DNA of 64,000 nt, taken from Streptomyces sp. B1I3 (GTDB lineage: Bacteria; Actinomycetota; Actinomycetes; Streptomycetales; Streptomycetaceae). The position numbers were made by a program, and so were the translations under genes. How positions within the stretch are numbered: the first letter of the stretch is position 1; each line of letters opens with the position of its first letter. The notes beneath the pieces are model-generated. The model did no database searches and was not told the origin of the DNA. It was given only the letters and a program-made list of their open reading frames with translations. The DNA is taken from the NCBI RefSeq assembly GCF_030816615.1, contig NZ_JAUSYD010000001.1, forward strand, positions 1,798,001 to 1,862,000, written 5' to 3'. Below are positions 18,806 to 27,172 of the stretch, piece after piece.

Positions 18806-19971
18806 CGGGCCACCCCCTCCTCGGTGCGGCGGTCCCCGTCGGGCAGAGGTCCCACCCCCAGTTCGGCGGCCGCCTTGTCGACCATGTCCCGCGCGTGCCG
18901 CAGACCGATCCGGTCGAGGGTCCTGCGCAGTCCGGCCAGTTCCACGGCGGTCTCCGCCGGGTTCCTCCCGAGGCGGGCCAGTGACTTGGCGAGCCCCAGC
19001 CGGGACAGCGCGGTCCCCCGGGGCTCGTTCATCTCCTCGAACTCCGCCAGCGCCTGCCCGTAGTCGTCGCGGGCCTGCGGGTACAGCCCGGCCCGGTAGT
19101 GCACATTGCCGCGCATCTTGTGGTTGTACGCCAGCGCGCTGGAGAGGTTCATCTCCCGGCACGCCACTTCGGCCTCGGCGAGCAGCGCCAGGGCGCGCTC
19201 CACGTCACCGTCGCGCACGGACACCACATCGGCTATTCCGCGCAGCGCCCAGGCCCGTCCACGCCGGTCGTCCGCCCGGCCGGCGGTCTCGGCCGCCTCC
19301 TCGAAGAGGGCGAGTGCCCGGTCGTAGGAGCCGGTGTTGCGGTGCATCTGCGCGATGCCTTCGAGTGCCCACACCGTGTGCCGGGCCTCCCCGCGCCGGC
19401 GGGCCTCGGCGAGCAGCTGTTCGTGCAGTTCACCGACCGCCTGGTAGTCGCCCTGGATGCGCCCGGTCTCCGCGAGACCGGCGAGCGAGTAACCGCGTAC
19501 CACCACGTCGCCCCCGCGTTCGCCCAGTTCGGCCGCGAGCCCGAGCAGCCGGTACGCGAGCGCCAGCGCGCCCCGTTGCCGGGCGAGGGTGCCGCCGCTC
19601 CACAGGGCCCATGCCATCGCCCCGGTGTCCCCCGCCGAGCGTGCCGCGCGGTAACTCGCCTTCCAGGCGGCGTCGGCCTCCGTGATCCGGCCCAGCCGCC
19701 GGTACGCCTCCGCGACGGCGAGGCCGCAGCGCGCCATCTCCCGCTGCTGCCCGGCACCTTCGGCCGCGCGCAGTTCTTCGATGCCTTTCGCCAGCACCTC
19801 GGTGAGCGAGGAGTTCACCGACAGGGAGCCGAGCGCCCCCTGGTACTCGGGGGCGAACGCCTTGCCCTTCGCCGGTTCCCGCTGAGTCACCCGTGTCACC
19901 CGTGCCACCTGCCCGCTGTCTCGCCCGTGCTCGGGACCGCTGTCCCGGACGGTCGTCGGTCGTCGTCTCAT
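18802..19971 (-). CDS. Tetratricopeptide-repeat protein coupled to prenyl synthase
   Basis: A soluble protein of up to 389 residues made mostly of helical TPR-like repeats from about residue 60 on, for example AVAEAYRRLGRITEADAAW, WALEGIAQMHRNTGSYDRAL and RGNVHYRAGLYPQARDDYGQ. Such scaffolds bind partner proteins or peptides. The start is uncertain: the ATG at 19971 and GTGs near 19905 and 19890 are all in frame, and the conserved-looking part begins at GKAFAPEYQGALGS. The stop overlaps the prenyl synthase ATG, so a functional link between the two is likely. No enzymatic motif is visible. Confidence 0.78.
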   Translation of the reverse strand: MRRRPTTVRDSGPEHGRDSGQVARVTRVTQREPAKGKAFAPEYQGALGSLSVNSSLTEVLAKGIEELRAAEGAGQQREMARCGLAVAEAYRRLGRITEADAAWKASYRAARSAGDTGAMAWALWSGGTLARQRGALALAYRLLGLAAELGERGGDVVVRGYSLAGLAETGRIQGDYQAVGELHEQLLAEARRRGEARHTVWALEGIAQMHRNTGSYDRALALFEEAAETAGRADDRRGRAWALRGIADVVSVRDGDVERALALLAEAEVACREMNLSSALAYNHKMRGNVHYRAGLYPQARDDYGQALAEFEEMNEPRGTALSRLGLAKSLARLGRNPAETAVELAGLRRTLDRIGLRHARDMVDKAAAELGVGPLPDGDRRTEEGVAR

Positions 19972-20414
19972 CCGATCAAGACGGTATGAGGCGGCAGGGG
20001 TTCGACGAATCCCTCTCGTTGCGGGTCGTGGGTCATACCTGGGTGCCATGGAAGGCGCCCGGACTAGTCACCAGGATGTACGGCGCGGGGGCGGCCGCAC
20101 CCGCACGGCCGGCCTCTCCGGCCAGGCACGCCGGGCCTCGCGGCGGGCGTCTCCGGGCGGGGCCGACACAACGGCGCGCCCGCACGGGCGGGGAGCCCTA
20201 CGAGGCCCTTCGTCCGGACCAGGCCGAAGCGGATACCGGGGCGGTCAGGAGCGGGGAGCGGGGCGAGCGGGGAGCGGGGCGGTCAGGAGCGGGGAGCGGG
20301 GCGAGCGGGCCGGATCGGGGAGCGGGGCCTGGAGCCGCCGTGCGCTCCACACCGCGCCCACACCCTCACCCGTGCGAGCACCGAGCGGGCGTGTCACGTT
20401 CCGGAACAGCGCAC
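19972..20414. other. Intergenic region with G-rich tandem duplication
   Basis: This stretch of about 440 bp lies between the start of the TPR gene and the end of the FHA gene, both leftward. It carries no supportable gene and includes the 38-bp tandem duplication described separately. Confidence 0.5.
20238..20309. repeat. Tandem duplication of a 38-bp G-rich unit
   Basis: The unit beginning GGGGCGGTCAGGAGC at 20238 recurs at 20276, with identity through 20309. Smaller GGAGCGGGGC(GA) repeats make up the unit, so slippage is the likely origin. Confidence 0.8.
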
Positions 20415-20981
20415 CTAGAGCGGCGGGTTGGGCACGGGGGCGGAGAGCCGGAAGACCATCCGGCCGAAGCTCACCTGGTCGCCGTCACGCACCGGGACGG
20501 AGCCGATGACGCGCCGGCCGTTGACGCACGTTCCGTTCGTCGAGCCGAGGTCGCGCAGGATCCACCGGCTGCCGTGGGCGATCAGTTCGGCGTGGCGACG
20601 GGACACCGTCTCGTGGCTGAGCCGCAACCCGTTGCCCGGATCGCGCCCGATGTGCAGCGGGTGCGGGCCCGGCACGGGCAGGAGGAGTTTGGGCAGTCGC
20701 TCCGACTGCCAGGCCCTGCGCAGTTGTGCGGGGAAGGCGGACACACCGCCCACGGCGCGCAGCAACCCGCGCGTCCAGCGCCCGCCGGTGTCCAGGTCGG
20801 CCGTGAGCGCCTCGAGTTCCTCGGCGCGCCGGGCCACCAGCGCGAGTTCCATCCGTCGCAGGAAGGTGTCGTGGGAGAGTTTGCCCTGGGCCGCGCCGTC
20901 CCTGAGCACACCGAGGACACGGTCGCGCTGGGCGTCGGACAGCCGCGCGGGATACGTGGGGGACTCGAAGGAGGACGTCAC
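20415..20981 (-). CDS. DUF1707 plus FHA domain protein
   Basis: The 188-residue cytosolic protein joins an N-terminal DUF1707 segment (ARLSDAQRDRVLGVLRDG onward, about residues 12-65) to a C-terminal forkhead-associated domain. The FHA part shows the phosphothreonine-binding signature: GRDPGNGLRLSHETVSRRHAEL, then DLGSTNGTCVNG. FHA domains read Ser/Thr kinase outputs, so it probably docks on a phosphorylated partner. The GTG at 20981 directly precedes the DUF1707 motif; an upstream in-frame extension to 21533 is low-complexity and rejected. No kinase gene is adjacent. The domain calls are secure. Confidence 0.88.
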   Translation of the reverse strand: MTSSFESPTYPARLSDAQRDRVLGVLRDGAAQGKLSHDTFLRRMELALVARRAEELEALTADLDTGGRWTRGLLRAVGGVSAFPAQLRRAWQSERLPKLLLPVPGPHPLHIGRDPGNGLRLSHETVSRRHAELIAHGSRWILRDLGSTNGTCVNGRRVIGSVPVRDGDQVSFGRMVFRLSAPVPNPPL

Positions 20982-21504
20982 AGTGCCGATTGTCGGTCCG
21001 ACAGGCCGGGGGTGTCCAGATGAGCCCGGGTTTCGTCGTCCTGGCCCGGGAGGCACGGGAGCACACCGCCCACCGGCGGCATGCCGCCCGTTGCCGTCCC
21101 CGCTGCCGGCCATCACCGGGGCCCGTGCCTTCAGTCGACGTTGCGCCGCTCGCCGCAAGGTGACTGACGACTCGTCCACTCGGCGGCCCGGGCGGGGGCC
21201 GGCCTCTTCCGCCGTCTCTTCTGCGTCCTGGACCACGGGCTCGCCGACGGCCTCGCCACCGGCCGCCGCCGTCCCGAGCGGCTGTGGACCCCTCGCCGGG
21301 GGTGTGGACCACGTCCGCGCTGTCGACGGACCTCGGCAACGTGCCGGCTTCGCGGTCGTTCGCGCGTCCGGGTCAGGTCCACCGAGCGGGCGTTCGGCAT
21401 GGTCCGGGACCGGCCGGCCGCCGGGAAAGCGATGGACGCTCCGCGTGCGGGGCCCGTACAGTGGCGAGCGACCGCAGGCCCCGGCGCGGAGGGAGGTGAG
21501 ACGC
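20982..21504. other. Intergenic region between divergent FHA and GNAT genes
   Basis: About 520 bp separates the FHA gene start from the small ORF ahead of the GNAT gene. Apart from the promoters it must contain, I see no gene, palindrome or repeat that stands out. The ORFs here are antisense shadows. Confidence 0.4.
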
Positions 21505-21585
21505 GTGCGTATCCGTTCCACCCCAGGTACCACTTCGTATGCGTGCTCCCGTGCCGTCCGCAGGGCGGTGCAAGACCCGGTCTGA
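21505..21585 (+). CDS. Possible 26-residue upstream ORF
   Basis: A GTG at 21505 follows GGAGGTGA, a near-perfect match to the 16S anti-Shine-Dalgarno sequence, with a usable spacing, and opens a 26-codon frame (MRIRSTPGTTSYACSRAV...) ending TGA at 21583-21585. The next gene starts 37 bp downstream. The strong ribosome site on such a short frame suggests a leader peptide or a small regulatory ORF for the acetyltransferase. No motif is recognisable, and it could also be an accidental match. Confidence 0.4.
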   Translation: MRIRSTPGTTSYACSRAVRRAVQDPV

Positions 21586-21622
21586 CCGGGAGCGCGCGCT
21601 TCCTGTCCCGGAGGACACGTCC

Positions 21623-22534
21623 ATGACCGATCTGGTCATCCGCGCGCTCACCCAGAGCGACGCCCACCTCTTCGATTCCCTGCAGGTTCCCCGTCTCGTC
21701 GGCCGCGCCGCGTTCGGCCACCGCTACGCCACCGTGCACGACGGCGGTGAGTACCGCCCCGAGTGGACCCGGGTCGCCCTGCGCGACGACACCGTCGTCG
21801 CCAGGGCCGCCTGGTGGGGCGGGCCCGAGGACACCGAACCCGTGCTGGTCAACTACTTCGACTTCGCCCCGGGTGAGGCGGCGGCGGGGGCCGAGCTGCT
21901 GCGCAGCGCGCCGTGGCGGACCGAGTACGAGCTGATCGTGCCCGCGGACTGGCGCGATGTGCCCGAGGTCCGGGCGGCCGTCTCGGCCCGGATCGCCGCG
22001 GCCGAGGCGGCCGGTATGCGGCTGCTGGTCGAGCGCTACCGCTACGAGTGGACGCCCGACGACGGCCTGCCCGAGCGGCCGGGCCGGCTGGAGTTCCGCG
22101 AGGAGCCGGACGACGAGGTGATCCTCGACGTCCTGCGCCGGGTCCACTCCGTCACGTTGGACGCCCATGCCCGGCGGGCCATCGAAGGTCCCGGCGGCCT
22201 GGAGCAGGCCGCCCGGGAGGAGCTCGACTTCTTCCGCTGGTGTCCCTCGCCGCGCTCCTGGTGGCAACTCGCGTACACCCGGGACGGCGAGCTCGCCGGG
22301 ATTCACGTGCCGGCCCGTAACCCGGGCGGCCCGTGCATCGGCTTCATCGGGGTCGTCCCCGAGGCGCGCGGCCACGGGTACGGCTACGACCTGCTCGTCG
22401 AGAGCACCCACTGCCTGGCCGGCCAGGGTGCGACGTCCGTCGCGGGCGCGACCGACCGGGGCAACGCGCCCATGGCCGCCGCGTTCGCCCGGGCCGGTCA
22501 CCGCATCGTGCAGGAGCGCATCCACCTGGTGTGA
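21623..22534 (+). CDS. GNAT family N-acetyltransferase
   Basis: The 303-residue soluble protein carries a C-terminal GNAT fold with the acetyl-CoA pyrophosphate loop in GFIGVVPEARGHGYGYDLL and the later ATDRGNAPMAAAFARAGH segment. The N-terminal half (residues 1-150) is a degenerate second lobe, as in tandem-GNAT proteins. The ATG at 21623 has GGAGGA nine bases upstream. It ends 8 bp from the convergent GH1 gene. The substrate could be a small amine or a protein; the sequence does not tell. Confidence 0.85.
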   Translation: MTDLVIRALTQSDAHLFDSLQVPRLVGRAAFGHRYATVHDGGEYRPEWTRVALRDDTVVARAAWWGGPEDTEPVLVNYFDFAPGEAAAGAELLRSAPWRTEYELIVPADWRDVPEVRAAVSARIAAAEAAGMRLLVERYRYEWTPDDGLPERPGRLEFREEPDDEVILDVLRRVHSVTLDAHARRAIEGPGGLEQAAREELDFFRWCPSPRSWWQLAYTRDGELAGIHVPARNPGGPCIGFIGVVPEARGHGYGYDLLVESTHCLAGQGATSVAGATDRGNAPMAAAFARAGHRIVQERIHLV

Positions 22535-22542
22535 GCGGGGTG

Positions 22543-23904
22543 TCAGCCGGTGGCGCCTCCGGCGCGCTGGGCCCGGATCACGTCGCGGTACCAGGCGTAC
22601 GACTCCTTGGGGGTGCGCCGGAGCGTCTCGTAGTCGATGTGGACCAGGCCGAACCGCTTGCTGGCGCCCTCGGTCCATTCCACGTTGTCGGTCAGTGACC
22701 AGGTGAAGTAACCGCGCACGTCGGCGCCCGCGTCGACGGCCGTGCGCAGGGCCTCCAGGTGTCCTTCCAGGAAGGCGATGCGGCGGCCGTCGGCGACGGG
22801 CTCGTCGACCGCGCAGCCGTTCTCCGTGATGTAGACGGGCGGCAGCCGGTCACCGAAGCGGCGCTGCAACCCGGCCAGTGTCTCGGCGAGCCCTCCGGGA
22901 ACGACGGGCCAGCCGGAGTCGGTCATGTCGTAGCCCTCGATCTCCCTTATCCCGAAGGGGAGTTCGGAGGGCATCGAGTATCCGGAGAAGGACCCGGAGG
23001 CCTCGGGACCCGGCGCGCCGACGAGGGTGGGGTTGTAGTAGTTGACCCCGTACCAGTCCAGCGGGGCGGAGATCACCTGGAGGTCGTCCTCGACCGGGCC
23101 CGGCATCAGTGCGGCGAACCCCTCGTCGGGGTAGCGGCCGGTGAGGACCGGATCGGCGAACAGCCAGTTGGCCAGGGTGTCGTAGGACTCGGCGCCCAGC
23201 CGGTCCGCCTCGGAGTCGCCGGCCGTCCAGACGGGGGTGTGGGAGAGCGCGATGCCGATGTTGCCGGCTCCCGCCGCGCGAAGCGCCCGTACGCCCAGCC
23301 CGTGGGCGAGCAGTTGGTGGTGGGCGGCGGGCAGCGCGTCGAAGAGGAGGGTGCGCCCGGGCGCGTGCTCGCCGAGCGCGTAGCCCAGCATCGTGACCTC
23401 GGCGGGCTCGTTGATGGTGATCCACATGGGGACCCGGTCGGCGAGGCGCTCGGCGACGATGCCCGCGTACTCCGCGAAGCGGTAGGCGGTGTCCCGGTTG
23501 AGCCAGCCTCCGGCTTCCTCCAGCGGGAGCGGGGTGTCCCAGTGGTAGAGGGTCGGAGCCGGGGTGATGCCGTGGGCGCAGAGTTCGTCGACGAGCCGGT
23601 CGTAGAAGTCCAGCCCGGCGGGGTTGAGCGCACCGCTGCCGCCGGGCACGACGCGGGGCCAGCTGATGGAGAAGCGGAACGCGTCCGCGCCGAGTCCGGC
23701 GAGCAGGGCGACGTCCTCGCGGTAGTGCTCGTGGAAGCCGGTGCCCCGGGTGGTGTCGGTGCCGTCCTTGATACGGCCCGGCTGAGCGGCGAAGGCGTCC
23801 CAGCCGGACGGTCCTTTGCCGTCGGCGTCGTACGCGCCTTCGGTCTGGAAAGCGGAGGCGGAGGCGCCCCACAGGAAGCCGGGCGGGAACGTCGGCACGG
23901 TCAT
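22543..23904 (-). CDS. GH1 family beta-glucosidase
   Basis: The 453-residue enzyme hydrolyses beta-linked glucosides. GH1 hallmarks are present from the N-terminal FLWGASASAFQTEGA to the acid/base Glu166 in TINEPAE and the nucleophile in YITENGCA around residue 365, then WSLTDNVEW near the C-terminus. No signal peptide is seen, so it acts in the cytoplasm on imported cellobiose-like sugars. A partner ABC importer lies 13 kb away and nothing proves a link. The ATG at 23904 fits the family start. It is convergent with the GNAT gene and divergent from treZ. Confidence 0.93.
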   Translation of the reverse strand: MTVPTFPPGFLWGASASAFQTEGAYDADGKGPSGWDAFAAQPGRIKDGTDTTRGTGFHEHYREDVALLAGLGADAFRFSISWPRVVPGGSGALNPAGLDFYDRLVDELCAHGITPAPTLYHWDTPLPLEEAGGWLNRDTAYRFAEYAGIVAERLADRVPMWITINEPAEVTMLGYALGEHAPGRTLLFDALPAAHHQLLAHGLGVRALRAAGAGNIGIALSHTPVWTAGDSEADRLGAESYDTLANWLFADPVLTGRYPDEGFAALMPGPVEDDLQVISAPLDWYGVNYYNPTLVGAPGPEASGSFSGYSMPSELPFGIREIEGYDMTDSGWPVVPGGLAETLAGLQRRFGDRLPPVYITENGCAVDEPVADGRRIAFLEGHLEALRTAVDAGADVRGYFTWSLTDNVEWTEGASKRFGLVHIDYETLRRTPKESYAWYRDVIRAQRAGGATG

Positions 23905-24109
23905 CTCGCACTCCAGCAGCCGTAAGAGGGACCTTGTATGACTGCCCGGCTCCGCTACGTATGAGCAGAAACCCGGCAGGGCAATGATCAGGACCAGACC
24001 CTAATGGCCAGGTACGGTCTCGCTCCAGTGTCCCGGGGGCCGTGTGTGCGACTTCCGCCGACCGCGGGGCCCTGTCCCAGGCATGCGGATCATGGACGAG
24101 GAGTGGTGG

Positions 24110-25870
24110 ATGCAGTTCGAGGTGTGGGCCCCGGAAGCCGGGTCCGCCGTGCTGAGCACCGCGGGCGGGCGGCACCCCATGGAGCGTGACCCGCTGCGGG
24201 CGGGCTGGTGGACGGCGGAGGTCGAGGCGGCCGACGGCGACCGCTACGGCTTCGTGCTCGACGGTGGGCCGGTGCTGCCGGATCCACGCTCGCGCCGCCA
24301 GCCGGACGGGCCCGACGGCGAGAGCGCGGTCGTCGACCAGGAGGCGTACGCCTGGCGGCATCCGTGGGCGGGGCGCGGACTGCCGGGCGCCGTCCTGTAC
24401 GAACTCCATGTCGGTACGTTCACGGAGACGGGCACCTTCGACGCCGCGGCCGAGCGGCTCGGCCACCTGGCGGACCTCGGCATCACCCATGTGTCGCTGA
24501 TGCCCGTCTGCCCCTTCCCCGGCACCCACGGGTGGGGGTACGAGGGGGTGTCGCTGTGGGCGGTGCACGAACCGTACGGCGGACCGGCCGGCCTCAAGCG
24601 CTTCGTCGACGCGGCACACGGGCTGGGTCTCGCGGTGGTCCTTGACGTGGTGCACAACCATCTCGGCCCGTCGGGCAACTACCTGCCCGCCTTCGGCCCG
24701 TACTTCACCGACACCCACCACACGCCGTGGGGTTCGGCCGTCAACCTCGACGCGCCCGGCTCGGACGAGGTCCGCGCGTACCTGCTGGGCAGCGCGCTCG
24801 CCTGGCTGCGGGACTACCGCCTGGACGGGCTGCGCCTGGACGCCGTCCACGCGCTGGCCGACAGCCGGGCGCTCACCTTCCTGGAGGAGCTCTCCGCCGC
24901 CGTCGACGCACTCGCCTCGGAGCTCGGCCGGCCGCTCGCGCTGATCGCCGAGTCCGACCTCTGCGATCCGCGGACGACCACGCCCCGCACGGAGGGCGGC
25001 CTCGGCCTGCACGCCCAGTGGAACGACGACTTCCACCACGCCCTGCACACCGCGCTCACGGGCGAGACCCAGGGCTACTACGCCGACTTCGCCACCGCCC
25101 CGCTGGCGGCCCTCGCCAAGACGGTCACCTGCGCTTTCTTCCACAACGGTACGTACTCCAGCTTCCGGGGGCGCACGCACGGCCGCCCCGTCGACGTCAC
25201 CCGCGCGCCCGCCCACCGCTACGTCGGCTACGCCCAGACCCACGATCAGATCGGCAACCGCGCCCTCGGTGACCGGCTCGCCGCCGGCCTCTCCCCCGGA
25301 CTCCAGGCCTGCGCCGCCGCACTCGTCCTCACCGGGCCGTTCACCCCGATGCTCTTCATGGGCGAGGAATGGGGCGCCCTTACGCCGTGGCAGTTCTTCA
25401 CCGACCACACCGACCCCGAACTGGCCGAGGCCGTGCGCAACGGCAGACGGCGGGAGTTCGCGGCGCACGGCTGGGCGGAGGAGGACATCCCCGATCCGCA
25501 GGACCCGCGCACCCGGGCGCGCTCCTGCCTCGACTGGAGCGAAGCCGAGCGTGAACCCCACGCCCGGGTGCTGGCCTGGTACCGCGAGCTGATCGCGCTG
25601 CGCCGTACCCTGCCCGACCTCTCCGATCCCGACCTGGCCTCGGTCAGGACCGCGTTCGACGAGGAGGCCCGCTGGCTGGCCTACCGCCGGGGCGACCTGC
25701 GGATCGCGGTCAACCTCTCGGAGGAGCCCGTGGCCATTCCTCTGGGCGGCGGGCGGCACCGCGGGGGCGGCGGCCGGGTACTGGCCGCCTGGGAACCGGT
25801 GGACTCCCCCGGCGCGGACGGCCTGCTGCACCTGCCGCCCGAGTCGTGCGTGGTCCTCGCCGACGAGTGA
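24110..25870 (+). CDS. treZ: Malto-oligosyltrehalose trehalohydrolase
   Basis: The 586-residue GH13 enzyme cleaves trehalose from the reducing end of malto-oligosyltrehalose made by TreY. An N-terminal CBM48-like domain (MQFEVWAPEAGSAVL) precedes the barrel with Asp in GLRLDAVHAL, Glu in LIAESDL and the YAQTHDQIGN motif. I chose the ATG at 24110 because GAGGAG lies seven bases upstream; an upstream ATG at 24083 would add nine residues. It sits alone after the divergent GH1 gene and 6.4 kb from treY, unlike the compact treXYZ clusters of many bacteria. It is convergent with the M24 peptidase gene. Confidence 0.94.
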   Translation: MQFEVWAPEAGSAVLSTAGGRHPMERDPLRAGWWTAEVEAADGDRYGFVLDGGPVLPDPRSRRQPDGPDGESAVVDQEAYAWRHPWAGRGLPGAVLYELHVGTFTETGTFDAAAERLGHLADLGITHVSLMPVCPFPGTHGWGYEGVSLWAVHEPYGGPAGLKRFVDAAHGLGLAVVLDVVHNHLGPSGNYLPAFGPYFTDTHHTPWGSAVNLDAPGSDEVRAYLLGSALAWLRDYRLDGLRLDAVHALADSRALTFLEELSAAVDALASELGRPLALIAESDLCDPRTTTPRTEGGLGLHAQWNDDFHHALHTALTGETQGYYADFATAPLAALAKTVTCAFFHNGTYSSFRGRTHGRPVDVTRAPAHRYVGYAQTHDQIGNRALGDRLAAGLSPGLQACAAALVLTGPFTPMLFMGEEWGALTPWQFFTDHTDPELAEAVRNGRRREFAAHGWAEEDIPDPQDPRTRARSCLDWSEAEREPHARVLAWYRELIALRRTLPDLSDPDLASVRTAFDEEARWLAYRRGDLRIAVNLSEEPVAIPLGGGRHRGGGGRVLAAWEPVDSPGADGLLHLPPESCVVLADE

Positions 25871-25881
25871 GGCGGCCCCGT

Positions 25882-27012
25882 TCACCCGACGACGGCCATC
25901 TCGCGCGCGGTGGTGTTCAGCCGCCGGCCGCCGTCCTCGGTGACGGTGACGATGTCCTCGATCCGCACCCCGAAGCGGCCGGGGAGGTAGATACCCGGCT
26001 CCACGGAGAAGCACATGCCGGGCACCAGCTGCTGCTCCTCGCCCTCGATCATGTAGGGCGGCTCGTGGGTGGTGACGCCGATGCCGTGGCCGGTGCGGTG
26101 GATGAAGCGCTCGCCGTACCCGAATTCGGTGATGACGGCGCGGGCCGCCCTGTCGATCTCCTGGCAGGCGACGCCCGGCCGCACGGCACGGCAGCCCGCC
26201 TCCTGCGCCTCCCGTACGACGTCGTGCACCCGCTGCTCCTCGGCGGTCGGTTCGCCGACGTGGACCGTACGGGAGGTGTCGGAGCCGTAGCCGTGCTTGA
26301 GCCCGCCGAAGTCCAGGACGACCATGTCGCCCCGCTCGATGGTGCGGTCACCCGCCTCGTGGTGCGGATTGGCGCCGTTGGGGCCGGAGCCGACCACGGT
26401 GAAGTCGACCTGCGCATGACCGTGCTCGATGAGCAGGGCTGCCAGGTCGGCGGCCACGTCGCTCTCCCTGCGGCCGGAGAAGCGCACCTCGAGGATCCGC
26501 TCGTACGTGGCGTCGGCAGCCGCTCCGGCCGCCGCGAGCCGCTCCAGTTCGGCCGCGTCCTTGACCGCGCGCAGCATGGGCAGTGCGGCGGTGAGCGAGG
26601 CGTACGACGTGTCGGGCCGGCGGTCCTGCAGGGCGAGCAGGTGCAGGGCCCAGGTGTTGTCGCTGACCCCGAACCGGCCCTGGGCGTCCAGGAGTCCGGC
26701 CGCCAGGCCGTAGGGGTCGGTGGCGTCCGTCCAGGCGTGCAGGGCGAGGGCCGGGGCCCCGGTCGCGTGCTCGGCGTCGGCCGCCTCCAGTGCCGGGACG
26801 ACGAGGACGGGTTCCTGTCCGGCCCGCAGGACGAGCAGGGTGAGCCGCTCGGTCTCCGCGGTCGGCCGGTAGCCGGTGAGGTGGACCATGTCGGGCCCGG
26901 GCGTGACCAGGACGCCCGCCAGACCCGCGGCGTCCGCGGATTCGGCCGCGCGGACCATGCGGGCCCGGTAGTCGTCGGCGGTGAAGGGCACGGGCCGGTC
27001 GGTGTCGGGCAT
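25882..27012 (-). CDS. M24 family metallopeptidase (Xaa-Pro dipeptidase-like)
   Basis: The 376-residue cytosolic protein has a creatinase-like N-terminal domain (residues 1-145) and a C-terminal pita-bread peptidase domain. Metal ligands are visible in VVLDFGGLKHGYGSDTSRT (two Asp), GHGIGVTTHEPP (His), FSVEPGIY (Glu) and GVRIEDIV (Glu). It is typical of Xaa-Pro aminopeptidases/dipeptidases acting in peptide recycling. ATG at 27012 follows AGGAGGCC. It is preceded by a very G-rich 160-bp gap after the kinase gene, same strand. The family is secure; the exact specificity is not. Confidence 0.9.
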   Translation of the reverse strand: MPDTDRPVPFTADDYRARMVRAAESADAAGLAGVLVTPGPDMVHLTGYRPTAETERLTLLVLRAGQEPVLVVPALEAADAEHATGAPALALHAWTDATDPYGLAAGLLDAQGRFGVSDNTWALHLLALQDRRPDTSYASLTAALPMLRAVKDAAELERLAAAGAAADATYERILEVRFSGRRESDVAADLAALLIEHGHAQVDFTVVGSGPNGANPHHEAGDRTIERGDMVVLDFGGLKHGYGSDTSRTVHVGEPTAEEQRVHDVVREAQEAGCRAVRPGVACQEIDRAARAVITEFGYGERFIHRTGHGIGVTTHEPPYMIEGEEQQLVPGMCFSVEPGIYLPGRFGVRIEDIVTVTEDGGRRLNTTAREMAVVG

Positions 27013-27055
27013 GGAGGCCTCCTGGCAGGCTGGCGGGACGGGACGAGCTCGGGAT

Positions 27056-27126
27056 GGAGCAGGCGCGGGGGGGGGGGGTGGGGCGGGCGTGGGGCGGAGC
27101 AGGCGCGGGGCGGGGCGGGGCGGGGC
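27056..27126. repeat. G-rich tract: G12 run, 40-bp direct repeat and four GGGGC units
   Basis: A 15-nt sequence beginning GGAGCAGGCGC occurs at 27056 and again at 27096. Between them is an uninterrupted run of 12 G (27067-27078). Four GGGGC units follow (27107-27126). The block sits upstream of the leftward M24 gene. The + strand could form G-quadruplexes, and the homopolymer is prone to length change. Confidence 0.85.
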
Positions 27127-27172
27127 GGCACACAGCATCCTGCCTCCCGCGCCCCGGTGCGCGCGACCGGGT

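Noticed and set aside
17750..19971. Terpenoid biosynthetic gene cluster around the prenyl synthase
   Set aside because: No terpene cyclase, P450 or other tailoring genes flank it; neighbours are trehalose and regulatory genes.
22850..26014. Minus-strand 1054-codon frame overlapping the GH1 gene and treZ
   Set aside because: It runs antisense through treZ and in another frame of GH1, has no ribosome site or domain pattern and is Arg/Gly/Ala-rich, as expected from high-GC shadows.
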